Assembly: GCA_002633005.1 (NCBI GenBank)
Contig: NMRA01000120.1
Location: forward strand, 828,371 to 892,370
Origin: Phoronis australis
Taxonomy: Eukaryota; Phoronida; Phoronidae
Length of the DNA stretch: 64,000 bases
Direction: 5' to 3'
Each line of letters starts with the position of its first letter. Within the stretch, counting starts at the first letter, position 1. The notes beneath the pieces were generated by a model. That model saw nothing but the letters and a program-made list of their open reading frames with translations. It was not told where the DNA came from and ran no database searches. A program made the translations under genes and the position numbers. Of this stretch, positions 11,412-22,905 are shown piece after piece.

Positions 11412-11526
11412 CCTGCGCCCATTATCACCTTCATTGTAAAATTAGAGCCAGCGATGACCGTGCGTTGCTGATACCTCGTTTGATTCGCCGGGTACACAAA
11501 TCTAGTAATTGTCTCTTGTTTCTCAG
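11412..11526 (-). CDS. Gene B exon: first part of the cysteine-free domain
   Basis: The exon has 115 bases, phase 1 start and phase 2 end, with acceptor AATTTCAG and donor GG|GTAAGT. It encodes EKQETITRFVYPANQTRY, then TVIAGSNFTMKVIMGAG, including one NQT and one NFT glycosylation sequon. The gene A counterpart (57,712-57,598) has the same length and keeps VYPAN and KRYQPRTIVAGSDF-like wording. No cysteine is present. Confidence 0.85.
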
Positions 11527-12637
11527 CTGAAATTCAAATCGGGGTCGAAAATTAATGTCAAAACACGCTCACTCTTTATCATCGATGTGACGATAGAACG
11601 AAACCCTCCTATCCCTTTCCATGTGAGTCTTTTGAAATCTGGCTGCAAAAGAGCTAGCAAAACTTTTATAGTTTTGGGGTAAATCAAACGTCCAGCAAAG
11701 CGTCGGCAAAAGTGACCCTTGCGACCGGTCGATACGCGGAATAAGGTCGAGTGAGATATTATTTCATGTACGCCAATCGAGATACGTTTTGTATTTATCC
11801 CATGCGCTTCGAATTCCTAAGTTTCTTACATTTTTTCGTCAGATTTTTCAAATACTTCCCCCAGACTGTTCACATGGCGGATCACATCCTACATGTATGT
11901 TCTTGCGCGTTAGGTTGCAAGTTTTCTCTTGAAAAAGAAACAGCTTTAAAAGTAACGATTTATTTCTTGAAAAGAGGTAGCAAAGATGAAAACAACGACA
12001 ATTGTGCAGTGAACTTGTTGTAACATCTCCTGGAAATAGTTGAAAAACCAACAATATTTAATATTTTAATTTCCTAGGAATCGGCGCAGACGATACAGTA
12101 TTCAGCAATTGAAAACTGAGACATAAGTGTCTTATAATTAACCGTTTTGTTCCAGATTTTACGTTTAGGACCTGGTTGCATGTCGAGTGTTAGTTACACA
12201 GCTGCAACTGTATTACTTTAAACTATATTCGCAAAGTTTGATGATCGAACCGGCTGAAGACGTCGAGTAGACATTGACCTACCTTTTGAACTTTCCATGT
12301 CAGGGGTCGCTGTTGAAGTAGTGCGGGAGGTGATTACGGAAAACTTTATTACATGGCCATATTTCCCTCGGCAGATTCAACGCGCATGGGATAATATCCA
12401 GCTGTTTTGCGCTTTTTTTGAAGCTGCATCAAACCTTTAGTTATTTTTTCTTTTTTCGGTAGGCAATGTATATATCTCGGTGACTAATAACAAACACAAT
12501 CCGCAATTATAAGAAATTATCCCAGTAATTGTGGTATAGCACATATTTTCTGTTTGAGTGCACTATCTTTGACTTATCATGATGCAAATAGCAACTCTCC
12601 ATTCTTACACGCAACAGTAATGTTCGATGTAACTCAC
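11527..12637. other. Gene B intron
   Basis: It contains copy 2 of the dispersed repeat at 12,238-12,392. Both strands carry overlapping open frames near 11,750-12,050, but none has family resemblance or matching splice sites. Confidence 0.4.
12238..12392. repeat. Dispersed repeat, copy 2
   Basis: Partner of 10,073-10,222; see that entry for the shared words. The pair is diverged by point changes and small indels. Confidence 0.65.
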
Positions 12638-12793
12638 TGGGACCTTTCTTTAATTTGACGCCATCTGCCGGCAGCACCTGTCCTGTTTTGCCATTGGTCT
12701 GAAGACATACTAACACCCAGGACTTGCGATAGTCATTTTCTTGCGTTTTCGTTATGTGTGCCTGGCCAGCAATTCCAGTTTTTATTGTTTCAT
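12638..12793 (-). CDS. Gene B exon: second half of the second Ig-like domain
   Basis: The exon has 156 bases, phase 1-1, with acceptor TTTTTTCTAG and donor A|GTGAGT. It encodes ETIKTGIAGQAHITKT, a short acidic turn, then KSWVLVCLQTNGKTGQ carrying the distal Ig-type cysteine, and LPADGVKLKK. The G left by the preceding exon completes an aspartate codon. The gene A counterpart 59,799-59,644 has the same length and keeps GIAGQAHITKT and KTGQ-LPADG. Confidence 0.87.
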
Positions 12794-13647
12794 CTAGAAA
12801 AAATATCACTTACAGGAATAGCAATTATCCTCGGAATCACCTTTTAAGGTTTATAAAAATATCAAAAATCTAGAGCTAGGGGTGCGCAAGCTAGACACAG
12901 AGGTTGAAATTTTATTCAATTGAGGAGGTTCCAACTGAAAGCGAATTCATTGTATCACTAGCGTCACGGCTCTTGTCGTTCTCAAAATTCTCGAAGCACG
13001 GTTTAGACGTTGACCTGATGAGTATTCTTATAAATTGTTGTTCATGTCATTCTTCATGTTATATTGATTGATGTGTAGGTACATCTATCATGACTATTAA
13101 ATGAAGGAGATTTTATTAATTTTGCCATTCTCATAAAAATCAGGTCATACAATGAGATCAGTTAACGCCTATTAAAATTTTTTGTCAAACAAACTGCTTA
13201 TTTTCAAGTTTTCCACTTTTAAACCCGCTAAAATACCTTCACTAATTACAAAGCATTCAGCGGTGCACTGTCAATTCATAATTATGACTAACTCAGTCAC
13301 AGTACTAAAAAAAGTCTGAACACTGAATCTCTTGTAAGGAAATCGCCTCTAATATAGAACCGAGAGGTACGGTTACTGTTCAGCAATACTACTTGTTTTG
13401 CACTATTTCGCCGGAAGCTTCTGTCTGATCACTGAATTATTGCAAAGCTCCAATATTCAAAGTCGTTTATTTCATACGATGATCTCGGTTATTTCCTGTT
13501 TGTTTCCGTCGTAGTTAAATTGGAGTGATGCAGGCATTCAAGTGATAACAACATGTTTTTAAAGCAAAACTAATTATTTCTGGGACGACATTTCAAAAAA
13601 CGACTCCATATCTGACATAACTGCGTGGAATTGAAATAGTGTTTCAC
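12794..13647. other. Gene B intron, nothing recognised
   Basis: AT-rich sequence without recognisable repeats or exons. Confidence 0.4.
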
Positions 13648-13842
13648 CTAACACAGGTACAAACTGTATCCGGTCTGATTCCTCCACCGGTTCGGTCGTT
13701 TCCGGTTCTCCAATCATCTGCCATACGTAGGAGATTTGTTGAAACGGGCAAGACTCGTGGAAAGGGTGACAAGGGATTTCCGCTGTCTGGCCTGGATAAG
13801 AATAGGCCTCTCTTGAGCTCGTTCCAGATTTCTTTTTCATGT
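13648..13842 (-). CDS. Gene B exon: first half of the second Ig-like domain
   Basis: The exon has 195 bases, phase 1-1, with acceptor CGTTGCAG and donor G|GTGAAA. It encodes MKKKSGTSSREAYSYPGQ, the first cysteine in AEIPCHPF, an extra cysteine at HESC, the strand ISYVWQ with the core tryptophan, and SDRIQFVPVL. The reading frame continues past the donor for some 20 codons, but the donor is conserved in gene A (63,284-63,090), where the frame closes sooner. Splicing there gives a continuous IQFVPVLDETIK. The arrangement recalls Ig domains of receptor tyrosine kinases, though no kinase is present here. Confidence 0.85.
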
Positions 13843-14369
13843 CTGCAACGTTGAAAATGTTTGCTGTCAACATCTAGCCTTAGCTGAGGTTTATATCAAA
13901 TATTCGTGGTCATTAAGACGTAAATAATCACATGAAGCCAATATTTAATAGGACATTGTAAATCGAATAACTGATTGTCCCGGTATTTTGTCACAGTGTA
14001 TTTCGTAAAAACAAAGATTAAATGCATATTACGTTCTCCAGCACTAGAAATTTCCGTTTAGCCCGCACGTATATGTGCAACGGTTAATTCCGTTGATCCA
14101 TAATTTCGTGTAGAAATAAACCGAGAAAAACATCAGAGTCCTGGGCACTACTGGTCCGCAACTGAACTGCCAACACGCAGCCGGCCATAACCCACTAACT
14201 AACACAACAAGTCCATTCAGTTGCTATATTTTCAGATAGCCTATATGGTGAGACTTCCATTGTACAACATCCGAGAGAGTCAAGCGACGCCACAAATGGC
14301 AGTAGGGAATTACATCGTCCTAGATGCCGCAGGCATACAGGAGCGATACATGGGCTGCGCAGCACTGAA

Positions 14370-14425
14370 AAAAGTGGGGGGTTATATGTAGCCCCCCCGC
14401 CCAGCCCCCTATGGTGCGCCGCCCA
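14370..14425 (+). repeat. C-rich dispersed repeat copy
   Basis: The words TATATGTAGCCCCCCC, AGCCCCCTATGGTG and CGCCGCCCATG match the family at 3318-3440 and 27,912-27,965. Confidence 0.6.
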
Positions 14426-15257
14426 TGCGATAGTACATCAAAAAAAAATTACTCATTTCAAAATGCAGCAAATAAAATAAAATCAGATGGACCATGCATA
14501 TAGGAACATGGAGTTACAATTAACACATAGCATGATTCTGGATACAATTTTGTCAGCGTAACTTGAACAAATCCATGAAAATCTGTCGCGGTTTGCTCGA
14601 GTTTCTCTTACCGGGTGCCATTTTGAAGAAGTTGGGTGAAATCACACATGTTGCCGAATAAAAAGTCCAAGGGACACATATCTTTCAAGTGTGACCTGAT
14701 GGCTTCCCATGCTATTTAGCGAGTGTCACGCGCCAGCGTCACGCGGTTCGCTCAGTTAAAATACTTTGTGGTTATCGTGCGCGTGGTGAAAAAGTTAACA
14801 AAGACCAAAAAGTGGAGTTGGAATTCTTCTCCAAATTTTCCTTAATTGTAGTACTTATACTTCATCGAAGATAAGTGTACACGTAAAAAGGACCACTGAA
14901 GAAAGTAAGCGCCTTTTAAGTCATAGTTTTAAGTGTGAATGTATTCTTGACGAAGTGAAAACTCTCAATCGGTGAGCAGGTTTGGCCTAGCGCCCGTTCA
15001 AAATTCACCGGACGAAATTCGTACAGAAGCGATGGGAAGTATTGCAGCCCGTAACAGGCCAATCGTGGGGCTAACATGGCAGTTGCCCTGGTTTAACACT
15101 AAATTGGGCTTTTCTCAAATGAGTCATAGATACGCAATTTTTCTGTGAATCAGTATTTTGCAAACACGGAGAAACGTGTACTAAAGATAATTGATGACGT
15201 GAATTTCTTATTTTTCCTTGTATTCACAGAAAGACGGTGCCACAAACATTTTCAAAC

Positions 15258-15321
15258 AGAAATTCTCAAACAAAAACTCTCAAACAAAAACTCTCAAACA
15301 AAAATTCTCAAACAAAAATCC
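15258..15321. repeat. 14-base tandem repeat
   Basis: About four and a half copies of a unit reading CTCTCAAACAAAAA or a one-base variant. Confidence 0.85.
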
Positions 15322-15688
15322 GTAAACCTGTCACGAAGTAGCCCCTGAACGGCAAAGGAAATGTCGATGTTTTTATCCATGTTCGCGCCATCAAACACGA
15401 CATGTCCGTTGATTGAGACCGGATGTGAAGCCAAAACAAGTGGCAGTCTTTTGTACTTCAGGACGGCAAATGTTTGTGAAGGTCACGTGAACAGAGCAGA
15501 GTATGATTCTTTTTCAATCCAGGTATATTTCGAACAACATGGAAGGCAGCTAGAACATTTCTTTGAAAATATTTGTTTGACAAAACTGTCAAACAAAGGC
15601 CAGTACAAACTGAAACAACTGACTGTTGGATAGCGGTAAATGTAGCTACTTTAATAAGCATCTGTAGACTGGGGTGTTCATAACTCAC

Positions 15689-15900
15689 AATACACTCGTA
15701 AACGAGCTGGCCTTGAGATGTCGCCACCGTGGCTATTTTCGGCAAAACACTGGAAATAGGTGTCGTCGTTTCGCTGCTCTTTTGTCGCTGGGGGTTCCAA
15801 ATGAGTGACGCGAAGCGTTTGACCATGGTTGCTTATTACGTACTTTCTGTAGCTATTCGCTATTTGTGTGGAAGGCGGGTCTCCCTTGAACCAAGTGATC
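15689..15900 (-). CDS. Gene B exon: second half of the I-set Ig domain
   Basis: The exon has 212 bases, phase 2 start and phase 1 end, with acceptor TTTCTTTTAG and donor T|GTGAGT. It encodes ITWFKGDPPS with the core Ig tryptophan, VISNHGQTLRVTHLEPP, then the hallmark DDTYFQCFAENSHG (D..Y.C.A.N..G), and RPARLRVY as the G strand. This is a canonical I-set Ig domain of the kind found in cell adhesion molecules and receptor phosphatases. The gene A equivalent would lie right of the window. Confidence 0.92.
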
Positions 15901-16983
15901 CTAAAAGAAAAAAGAGAGCTGAGACTCCGGATCCCGTGGCTCAAGGCAACCGGGTCCTCCATAGAAACAACTCAGATTCTTTGGGGTTTTTCATCTCCAC
16001 TCACTTCTCTTAATCTTCCTAGGAAGTTAGAGCCATAACAGATGTCGTGTATGAGCTTAACTATCAACGTCAAACAGATTGTTTCTGATGAAAGCTCTTT
16101 ATGAAGGAGTTTCAACCACTATACATCTACGAGAGAAAGAGATTCTTAGCTGACAGACAAAAAGTACCATTAAAACAGTCTAGCTCCTTGATCTGAAATC
16201 CAATCATAAAAAGGCCGTCAATGAAATTCGTATATCATGTTCTGTTTATTTTGAAAAAAACGTCATGTTTGTAGGCCTGGTATCAACATTTCAGTGTGCC
16301 GTTTTATGTGTAGTGTCGTTTTCAGACTAACTGGGGATTGAAAGGTCTTAGTTGAGTACAGTTGTTGGCGTTCGATGTCATGCACCATTTTGTTGTAGTC
16401 GTGCAGACTAAGACGTCAAACTGAAAGACCTATCAAAGGCGTTAGACGCCCTGCATCAGTTTCCGGAAGTCACGCTGACAATACTATGTAAAGCGTGCAA
16501 TACCATTTTGTGTATAGTCATTCTGAAAGAGTTATCTAAAGAGCCGGACGCCATGCATCAGTTTGTGTCATGCAGGCAGACCAAAATAAAACGTTCGATT
16601 CATGCACCAGTATCAGGATATTGGCTGTCAGATCTATCTAAGCTCTTTGTTTCTCCTTTTTCACTTATGTAGGAGACATATTGGTAAACATATCCAGGTA
16701 TTCGGTGCAATACGGTTGGATTTATGGAATCCATTCTATACTAACTACGGCAATCGATATTGTGTACCAATATATGGCAGTTAAATTGGCAAACACATCT
16801 AAGACGTTTGATGCCATGTTTCATTCATTTTCAGTTGCTAAACTGAGATCATCTGAAATGAAAACAGACTTCCTGTGTCTGCTTGCTGCATATCAAATGA
16901 CACAGGCAACAGATGATGAACTTTGCACTTCAATTTGTCGTCAGGTATTGTGTGATACTTAGGCATACAGTGTACGTACGTAC
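15901..16983. other. Gene B intron with degenerate repeats
   Basis: This intron interrupts the Ig domain after PRPK. The plus-strand open frames at 16,602-16,962 follow the repeat region listed below and do not resemble known proteins. Confidence 0.45.
16360..16835. repeat. Degenerate repeat of about 100-bp period
   Basis: A block resembling GACGCCATGCATCAGTTT recurs at about 16,446, 16,548 and (diverged) 16,805, with another related word at 16,371. Spacing is irregular and the copies are old. Confidence 0.45.
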
Positions 16984-17083
16984 TTTGGTCTGGGTAATCC
17001 AGCCACCACGCAAGTGAATTCGACGTCAGCTTTTTCATTACCTCCGACATCCTTGGGGCCTTGAATGATTTTTGGTGGTTCCT
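16984..17083 (-). CDS. Gene B exon: first half of the I-set Ig domain
   Basis: The exon has 100 bases, phase 1 start and phase 2 end, with acceptor TCTTGTAG and donor AA|GTACGT. It encodes EPPKIIQGPKDVGGNEKA, then VEFTCVVAGLPRPK with the first Ig cysteine. Joined to 15,900-15,689 the split lysine codon AA|G gives the standard PRPKITWFKG of an I-set domain. A frame shift of two bases would be needed to use the full open frame seen here, so splicing is required. Confidence 0.9.
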
Positions 17084-17879
17084 CTACAAGACACAAAGAC
17101 AGGTTCATTTTCGATCGAGTTCAGTAGGATTGTAGAATGGATTATTTGCGTGATAGGAAACAGGGTGTTTTTGTCCTACCTCTCTTGGCGTCCAATAGCG
17201 CAAAAGAATTCGCTTGGGGTTTGCAAGGCCTCGTCCTAGCTGGTTTTCCACATGCAGGTCCATACACTTTTTATTGCGTTTTTGTTAATAGCTGCATGTA
17301 AAGCGTTTATGAAAAAGCATACGTCCAGTATATTGCACATTTATCCATAATCCACCACAGAAACGTGTACGCATGGTTCATTTCTCAGAAAGGGCTCTCA
17401 ATAAACTAAAAAGAGTTGTATAAAGAAGTGAAAAAAGCATCTTGCTTTGTTTTCTGTCGTCAGCTATTCGACCGTTAGGCCTAAAGGACAGAATTTTCAA
17501 CTTCCATTCACAGGTTTCTGAATTTTGCAAGACAATGCAGGTGAAGCTATGAAAAGCGAAACCGCAAAAACTGTTTTTGCAGTGAAACATAATTATCAGT
17601 AGGCATACCTTATTTTATTTCATGGAGAATTGTTCAAATATTTCAGCTGAAAAGCTTCTGATAAATTAGTACTGCATGTATACGGAATAGTTGGTGATAA
17701 GGAAGTGAGCCATAGACTCTCAATGTTAGAAACAATCTGGGGAGAGTCCCATTGACAGAGAATCATGTTAAAGAGCAAGACCACTCAAAATCACGGGAAT
17801 GAAAACCGAGTGTTTCGCCAAAATGTTTGGTACATTGCCAGCATACCCTAGTAAAATAGTGATGGTTAAGTGATTGGTT

Positions 17880-18455
17880 GGTGTGGCTGGAATGTTGTAG
17901 CGGGAGTTTGAGGTCTGTTCGGTGATAAATTCAAATTATTAGTCCATGAAATACAGACATGAGAACATAGCTGTGTGTTTTAATTTTAGACTTGCGTTTT
18001 TTTTTTCAGTTCTATCCCGGACAGTGGGTCGGAACCCGATCAGGCCCCTCGCTGCCGGACTGAAGACATCACGAACATAAACCAGCCAAAGTGGGAAACT
18101 AAACTTCCAGTCACGAAAAGACTATATTGGTGAGCTAAATAAAAAAATGTACACGTGAACCGCCAGGGCAAAAGTTGTACAGTAACTATGACTCGAATAA
18201 TGCATATGAATATCTAAATAAAGATTACCCTAACATCTGACCATAGGACATCAAATGGAGTTATTGTTTCACAACAGCTTTCTGTCAGCAAACACTGAAT
18301 TAGCAGGCGCTCACACCGCCTAGGTGCCCGGTCAATTAGTTTATTGCATCTAAATCCGTCAAAAACTTATTCATTGCTGGCCTCTCAAAACATTTGCACT
18401 CACGAACACTCCAAGGCATTACAGATTGTATCAAATGAGACAGAATCATCCACAC
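17880..18455. repeat. Diverged copy of the 45.8-46.5 kb repeat
   Basis: The segment aligns with 45,810-46,492 through many shared words in order: GAGTTTG.GGTCTGTTCGG, GAGAACATAG/GAGAACCTAG, CGATCAGGCCC, GACATCACGAACATAAACC, TTTCACAACAG and CACGAACACTCCAA. The inverted ends found on the other copy were not found here. Confidence 0.7.
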
Positions 18456-20204
18456 AGATATTCATTATTGCAAAAATATAAAAAATAAAACTAAGTTCTA
18501 CACATCCTTCAGGCTCAGTGGAGACCAACAAGGTATTTATCAAACGTTGGTGCAAGAAATTATACAGTGATCAACAACCACATATCTTATTTTTTATTTT
18601 TCATCACTACCATGCCCAATAGCTTCTGTCGTCTGCTGACTGAATGTTTAGCGGCATTGATGGCCCGAAACAACCAATCAAATTTGAGAATTTTTTCATT
18701 CGTCCAAAGAAGAACACTCCAAGCCAATTGCTCGACGAATACTCGTTGTTCATCCAAGTCATTCGTCGGGACGGATCGTTCGTTAATTCGTCTTTGTTCT
18801 GACGAAGAAGCGGCCAGCTTTTCGTGTTTGGTGTCATGAAGCAAAACATGGCGACGTCAAGAACCGCTCATGGAGAATAACAACAAGTCCATATCCCCTC
18901 CAGTCTCCGAGCAATACTTACGGAAGGAGTTTGCAACGTGGAGCAACATATTCAACGTTAGTAAACTATCTGTAATAAATAAACATTTTTGCAGTTGAAA
19001 CAAAACTGATTTTACGACTCAGGAGAAAATCAGCAATAATCGACTGTGATATTTCACCTATCTCTGTGACTAGAAATAATCATTTTTGAGATGCTGTGAT
19101 TTTATCCACTGCGCTGACACAAATCGCTTGGACCTCTTTGTCGACCACACTGCATTTTCTACTGAAACTAACTCGCTTCGACTGGCAACTCCCCAATGGA
19201 CCTTGTGTGACCATTAACTTTAGTTTAACGTAAAGCGTTCTTAATTAGAATTACACAATTGCCGCAAATGAGTAACTCGAAGCATACACGGGTCACTGTA
19301 ATGTCGAATAACAGTACTTCATCTTTTGCGATTTTCAATGTGACAAATCCGCATTTTAGTAATATAATACTCTATGAATTCCCGTAAGCACTTTAATAAA
19401 ATAAATGCATTATTTCCGAAACAAACATATATTTACGATCGCCTTGTATTTTTCCGTCTGGTGTCGCAACTAGGTCGCTTGTACATAACGTTCACACATC
19501 TCTGTAATTTATTTGACTATCAGAAACACCGATACGTGTCTTTTTATACAAAATGTGTAATACGAATAACCTTGAGAAAATGAATTACTACTATTAGGTA
19601 CTTTTGTGCTACATGTGAACAGAAGGCACATTTGTAAAAAGATAACGTGTGTTATCTGATATTCGAACAACTTCTAAAGAAATTTTGCTAAAATTGCCTT
19701 TAAAATGGATAATACTAGCGCAAGAGCCTGTTCAATTCAATCTAATAAGTAACGGTGTCAAAATTAGTAACATAAAAAATTTGTCAGGCATGATCGTTGT
19801 GACGTTGTTCATTCACATGCGACATGTCATGCAAAGCCATAGAAATAGGGCGCTGTGGGCAATAATGACATTTGTACACACGTTTTCAACAATAAACGGC
19901 TATTTTTGAGGCATCAAAACAACACGACCCGAAAACATTTCAGTAGCAGTGGCATTCAAACGATAATTTTATCCAACAAAACTAAATGCCTATTCATAAA
20001 GTCAAAGGAACTTAAATTATCCCCCGTGTGGTTCCCCGTCACCAAGGCAATGTTTCCCCGAGCTGCCTAAGCGCGCCATTAGGCGCAGCTTCCCAATTAG
20101 GCCATGCTCTCAATTGCCGGGTTTTACGGTACGGCGTTACAGTAACACATTTGATACAAGAATTTCTACAAAATTCGGATGTAGACGTAGTCTGAAGACG
20201 TACG

Positions 20205-20465
20205 CGCATTGTAATAAAACATTATTAATAATAATGGTGATAGTAATAGTTATTATTAAATACCAATAATAGTTATGAAAACATAATAGTCTGCTACAAA
20301 AAATAATAGTAATAAAACACGAAAATAATAGTTATCATTATCATAACTATTATGATTATTGTTATCGTTATTGTTATTGTTTTTGATATTGTTATTATTA
20401 TTATTATAGTAAAATTAGTATTATTAATAATAATTACAAACTCGATAACAATTTTATTAATACTC
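20205..20465. repeat. AT-rich ATT/AAT trinucleotide tract
   Basis: Imperfect ATT, AAT and TTATTG repeats over some 260 bases. Confidence 0.85.
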
Positions 20466-20603
20466 ATATGAAAAACGACAACTTCATCAATAAATGCATG
20501 TTCTTTATAAGTAATCGCGTCTGCTTTTTTTCAACATTTCAGAGTTATAAGGTGAGCTCGACTTTTCAAAGTAACTTAGGGTAAATTTACACTATGGTAA
20601 TAC

Positions 20604-20780
20604 GTTGAGATGTCTTCGAGTTTGCGGACTTATGTGTGAGACTTAATGTTATCTTAAGATATCGTGGCTTGGAGTTTGTCACACCAGATGTGATGCCACT
20701 GACGACCATTAGATTTTTCTCTAGCCTAGACGTAATTCCGAGTAAGGACACAGTGAGGCCGATTTTATAACAACAACTCA
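20604..20780 (-). CDS. Candidate gene B 5' exon
   Basis: The exon has 177 bases, phase 1-1, with a pyrimidine-rich acceptor (TTCTTTTTTAG then ATCAATTAG) and donor C|GTATTA. It encodes 58 residues including SCCYKIGLTVSLLG and KPRYLKITLSLTHKS, alternating hydrophobic residues as in beta strands. The C left at the donor joins the AG of exon 17,083 to give glutamine, so the frame holds. No family was recognised. It could be part of an N-terminal extracellular domain or a chance open frame. Confidence 0.38.
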
Positions 20781-21202
20781 CTAATTGATCTAAAAAAGAA
20801 GACGAATAAGCCCCAATGTTGAATATTCGACATCAACAGTGACGGAAAGTGTGACGTCACCTTCTTGGGTTGGTCTACAAGATGCCGATATCTTGCTTAT
20901 AACCCTTCACACTTCTTAATGGTAAATTACATTGAGCTCAAAGTTGTAACTGCAAAATGACAGCTTAAGCTCTTGTTTTAGACCACTTGTGGTTAATACG
21001 CTAATCTGTGTGGTTCACAGATCTTGTGACACGACCTTTTCAAAAGCTATATTTGTTGGATTTTGCCGATTTGAAAAAAATGTTAGTAAAACTGTATATG
21101 AAATTGACATATTGTTTGACTCCAACATGGAGTAGTGACTAAGGGTGTAATGTAATCACATTCCGATCCTATTGCTTCCCAAGGGGAAGACGATTCTCTT
21201 TA

Positions 21203-21296
21203 AACACACACACACGCGCGCACACACAAACACACACACACAAACACAAACGCTCACGCACAGCATACACACACAAACACACACAAACACACACAA
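21203..21296. repeat. (CA)n microsatellite, interrupted
   Basis: ACAC/ACAA-type dinucleotide repeats over about 94 bases. Confidence 0.93.
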
Positions 21297-22029
21297 GAGA
21301 TTTGGTCAGAACTTATGTTTATTGGCAGCAACTAACAAAAAACTTTTGTCCTTCCATAGAAGAAAACTTGGAATGACATCCAAATTATTACGGAGCCTGT
21401 TGGCCCCGAGCCACAGTGGTATAGGAAAGATCAAACACCGGGGCCTAGGACTTATGGACCACGGGAACATGGGTACAGAGGAACAATAGGCTTGGAAAAC
21501 AACAGTCGTCTCTGGGAAAATTTAGACACTGGAATACCATTTGGAGAATATAGGTAACGAGAAATCCCGCTGTGGACCTGGAAAGCGCGACTCGAGGTTA
21601 TTCAAGACTCTAGAAAAAAATATCTAAATTTTGCTAATTTCCGACGATCATGTCTCAGCAACGTCTGTTCGGATTAATATGAAACTTTCCGGCGTTATGC
21701 TTTATGCGCTGTTCTACAAAACGTTATACAGGGAATTGTTCTTAAAATGTTCCAATTTGGAGCAAGAGGATATCAAAGGATATACATTTTGTGATTTTAT
21801 GAAACTATTTGAAATTCCCATAAAACGAAAGCGAAAAGAAAATGATAAATTATAAACTGTAACAGCGTTTCTGAGATTAAATCATGTTCTTGAAATCGGT
21901 TTTTCCCTGTGAATGCAACTTTCATTCATTCGAAGATTGGACGCTTATATTATTCGCTTGTCATTCTGCCAATTACATTTTTCACATAGTAGTGAAGTTG
22001 TGAACTAAAGCACTCACTTGGCTCATATT

Positions 22030-22905
22030 GGTTAGAAAAGGTGTATATTAAGTTTTGTAAGCGTGTGCTGGGTGTTGCTAATTCATGTTCCAGCGATGCT
22101 GAACTGCGAGAATCTGGGAGGGTGCCGTTTTTTACTAAGCACTATGTTGCCGTGATCAAGTATTAGTTCAAACTACTCAAAATGCTTCCTCATTCTAACT
22201 CAGTGGCAGCTTACGAAAACTTGTATGACTTAGACCAAAATGGTTGGCATTCCCAAAATTGGGCCACACCAGATAGACTTATTTTGTCAAATTATGGATT
22301 CCAAGAAGTTGGGTTAAATCAAGGCGTTGTGTGTGAAAATACGTTGCTGCTAATTTTTAGGCAGCAAATATGGGATTGTTATTTGCAGGGATGGAGAAAG
22401 AGCATAAGTTGAGAATAATCCTAAACTATGTTGTTATAATAAATCTAAAGAGGAATTTCAAGTTGGAAACAATTTAAGTTTAAATATACCGCGTGCACAA
22501 ATTATGTCCATGGCACGTTTTCTTTGTTTACAGCCACAGTTTCATGATTGAGGTAGGCAGGCACTTGAATTTGGATAGGGAAAGAGAGTGCGTACCTTCT
22601 GCTCCAATGTTGTTGAAGACGAATACCATTTTCTTCTAAGCTGTGATATGTATTTTGAATTGAGAGAAAATTATATTGAAGTGTATTACTGGAATTTTCC
22701 GTCTGTTTTCAAGTTCAATAGATTAATGTCAACAAGCGATGATGCTAAATTAGTTAACCTGTGCATATATGTAGTTCACTCTTTTCGACCCCGTGATAGC
22801 TTGCTGCACTTTTAAGTATGTTGCATGTTGTTCTTTTGTACAGTGGGCCTATGGCCTTTATTGCAGAAATAAATTGATTCATGATATTGATTGATTAAGT
22901 CGATT
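22030..22905 (+). mobile_element. Degenerate non-LTR retrotransposon, 3' end of ORF2
   Basis: Plus-strand frames, broken by stops and shifts, carry the conserved C-terminal signatures of a LINE reverse transcriptase: KRVLGVANSCSSDA near 22,055, FKLLKMLPHSNSVAAYE near 22,170, then a long-gap NQGVV..ENTLLLIFRQQIWD, and the final zinc-binding-like segment VVEDEYHFLLSCDMY at about 22,608-22,660. The relic ends in a run of GATTGATT words near 22,890, typical of the simple-repeat tail of some LINE clades. It is dead as it stands. Confidence 0.75.

Larger units (their letters stand above)
13843..15688. other. Gene B intron between Ig domains
   Basis: It holds a copy of the C-rich dispersed repeat (14,370-14,425) and a 14-base tandem repeat (15,258-15,321). 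The plus-strand open frame at 15,361-15,633 lies partly antisense to other frames and shows no recognisable domain. Confidence 0.4.
17084..20603. other. Gene B intron or 5' region
   Basis: It contains a diverged copy of part of the 45.4-47.1 kb inverted-repeat element (about 17,880-18,455) and an AT-rich trinucleotide tract (20,205-20,465). Open frames on both strands at 18,567-18,849 are mirror images over a repeat-like GC-richer stretch and have no recognisable homology. Nothing else was recognised. Confidence 0.4.

Noticed and set aside
13574-13647. Extension of the gene B Ig exon past 13,648 to its natural stop
   Set aside because: The conserved donor G|GTGAAA in both paralogs gives a continuous domain when joined to the next exon, whereas the extension runs into a stop and is not conserved.
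18567-18849. Mirror open frames on both strands near 18.6-18.85 kb
   Set aside because: No domain, no phase-compatible splice sites, and directly beside a transposon-derived repeat; not accepted as exons.
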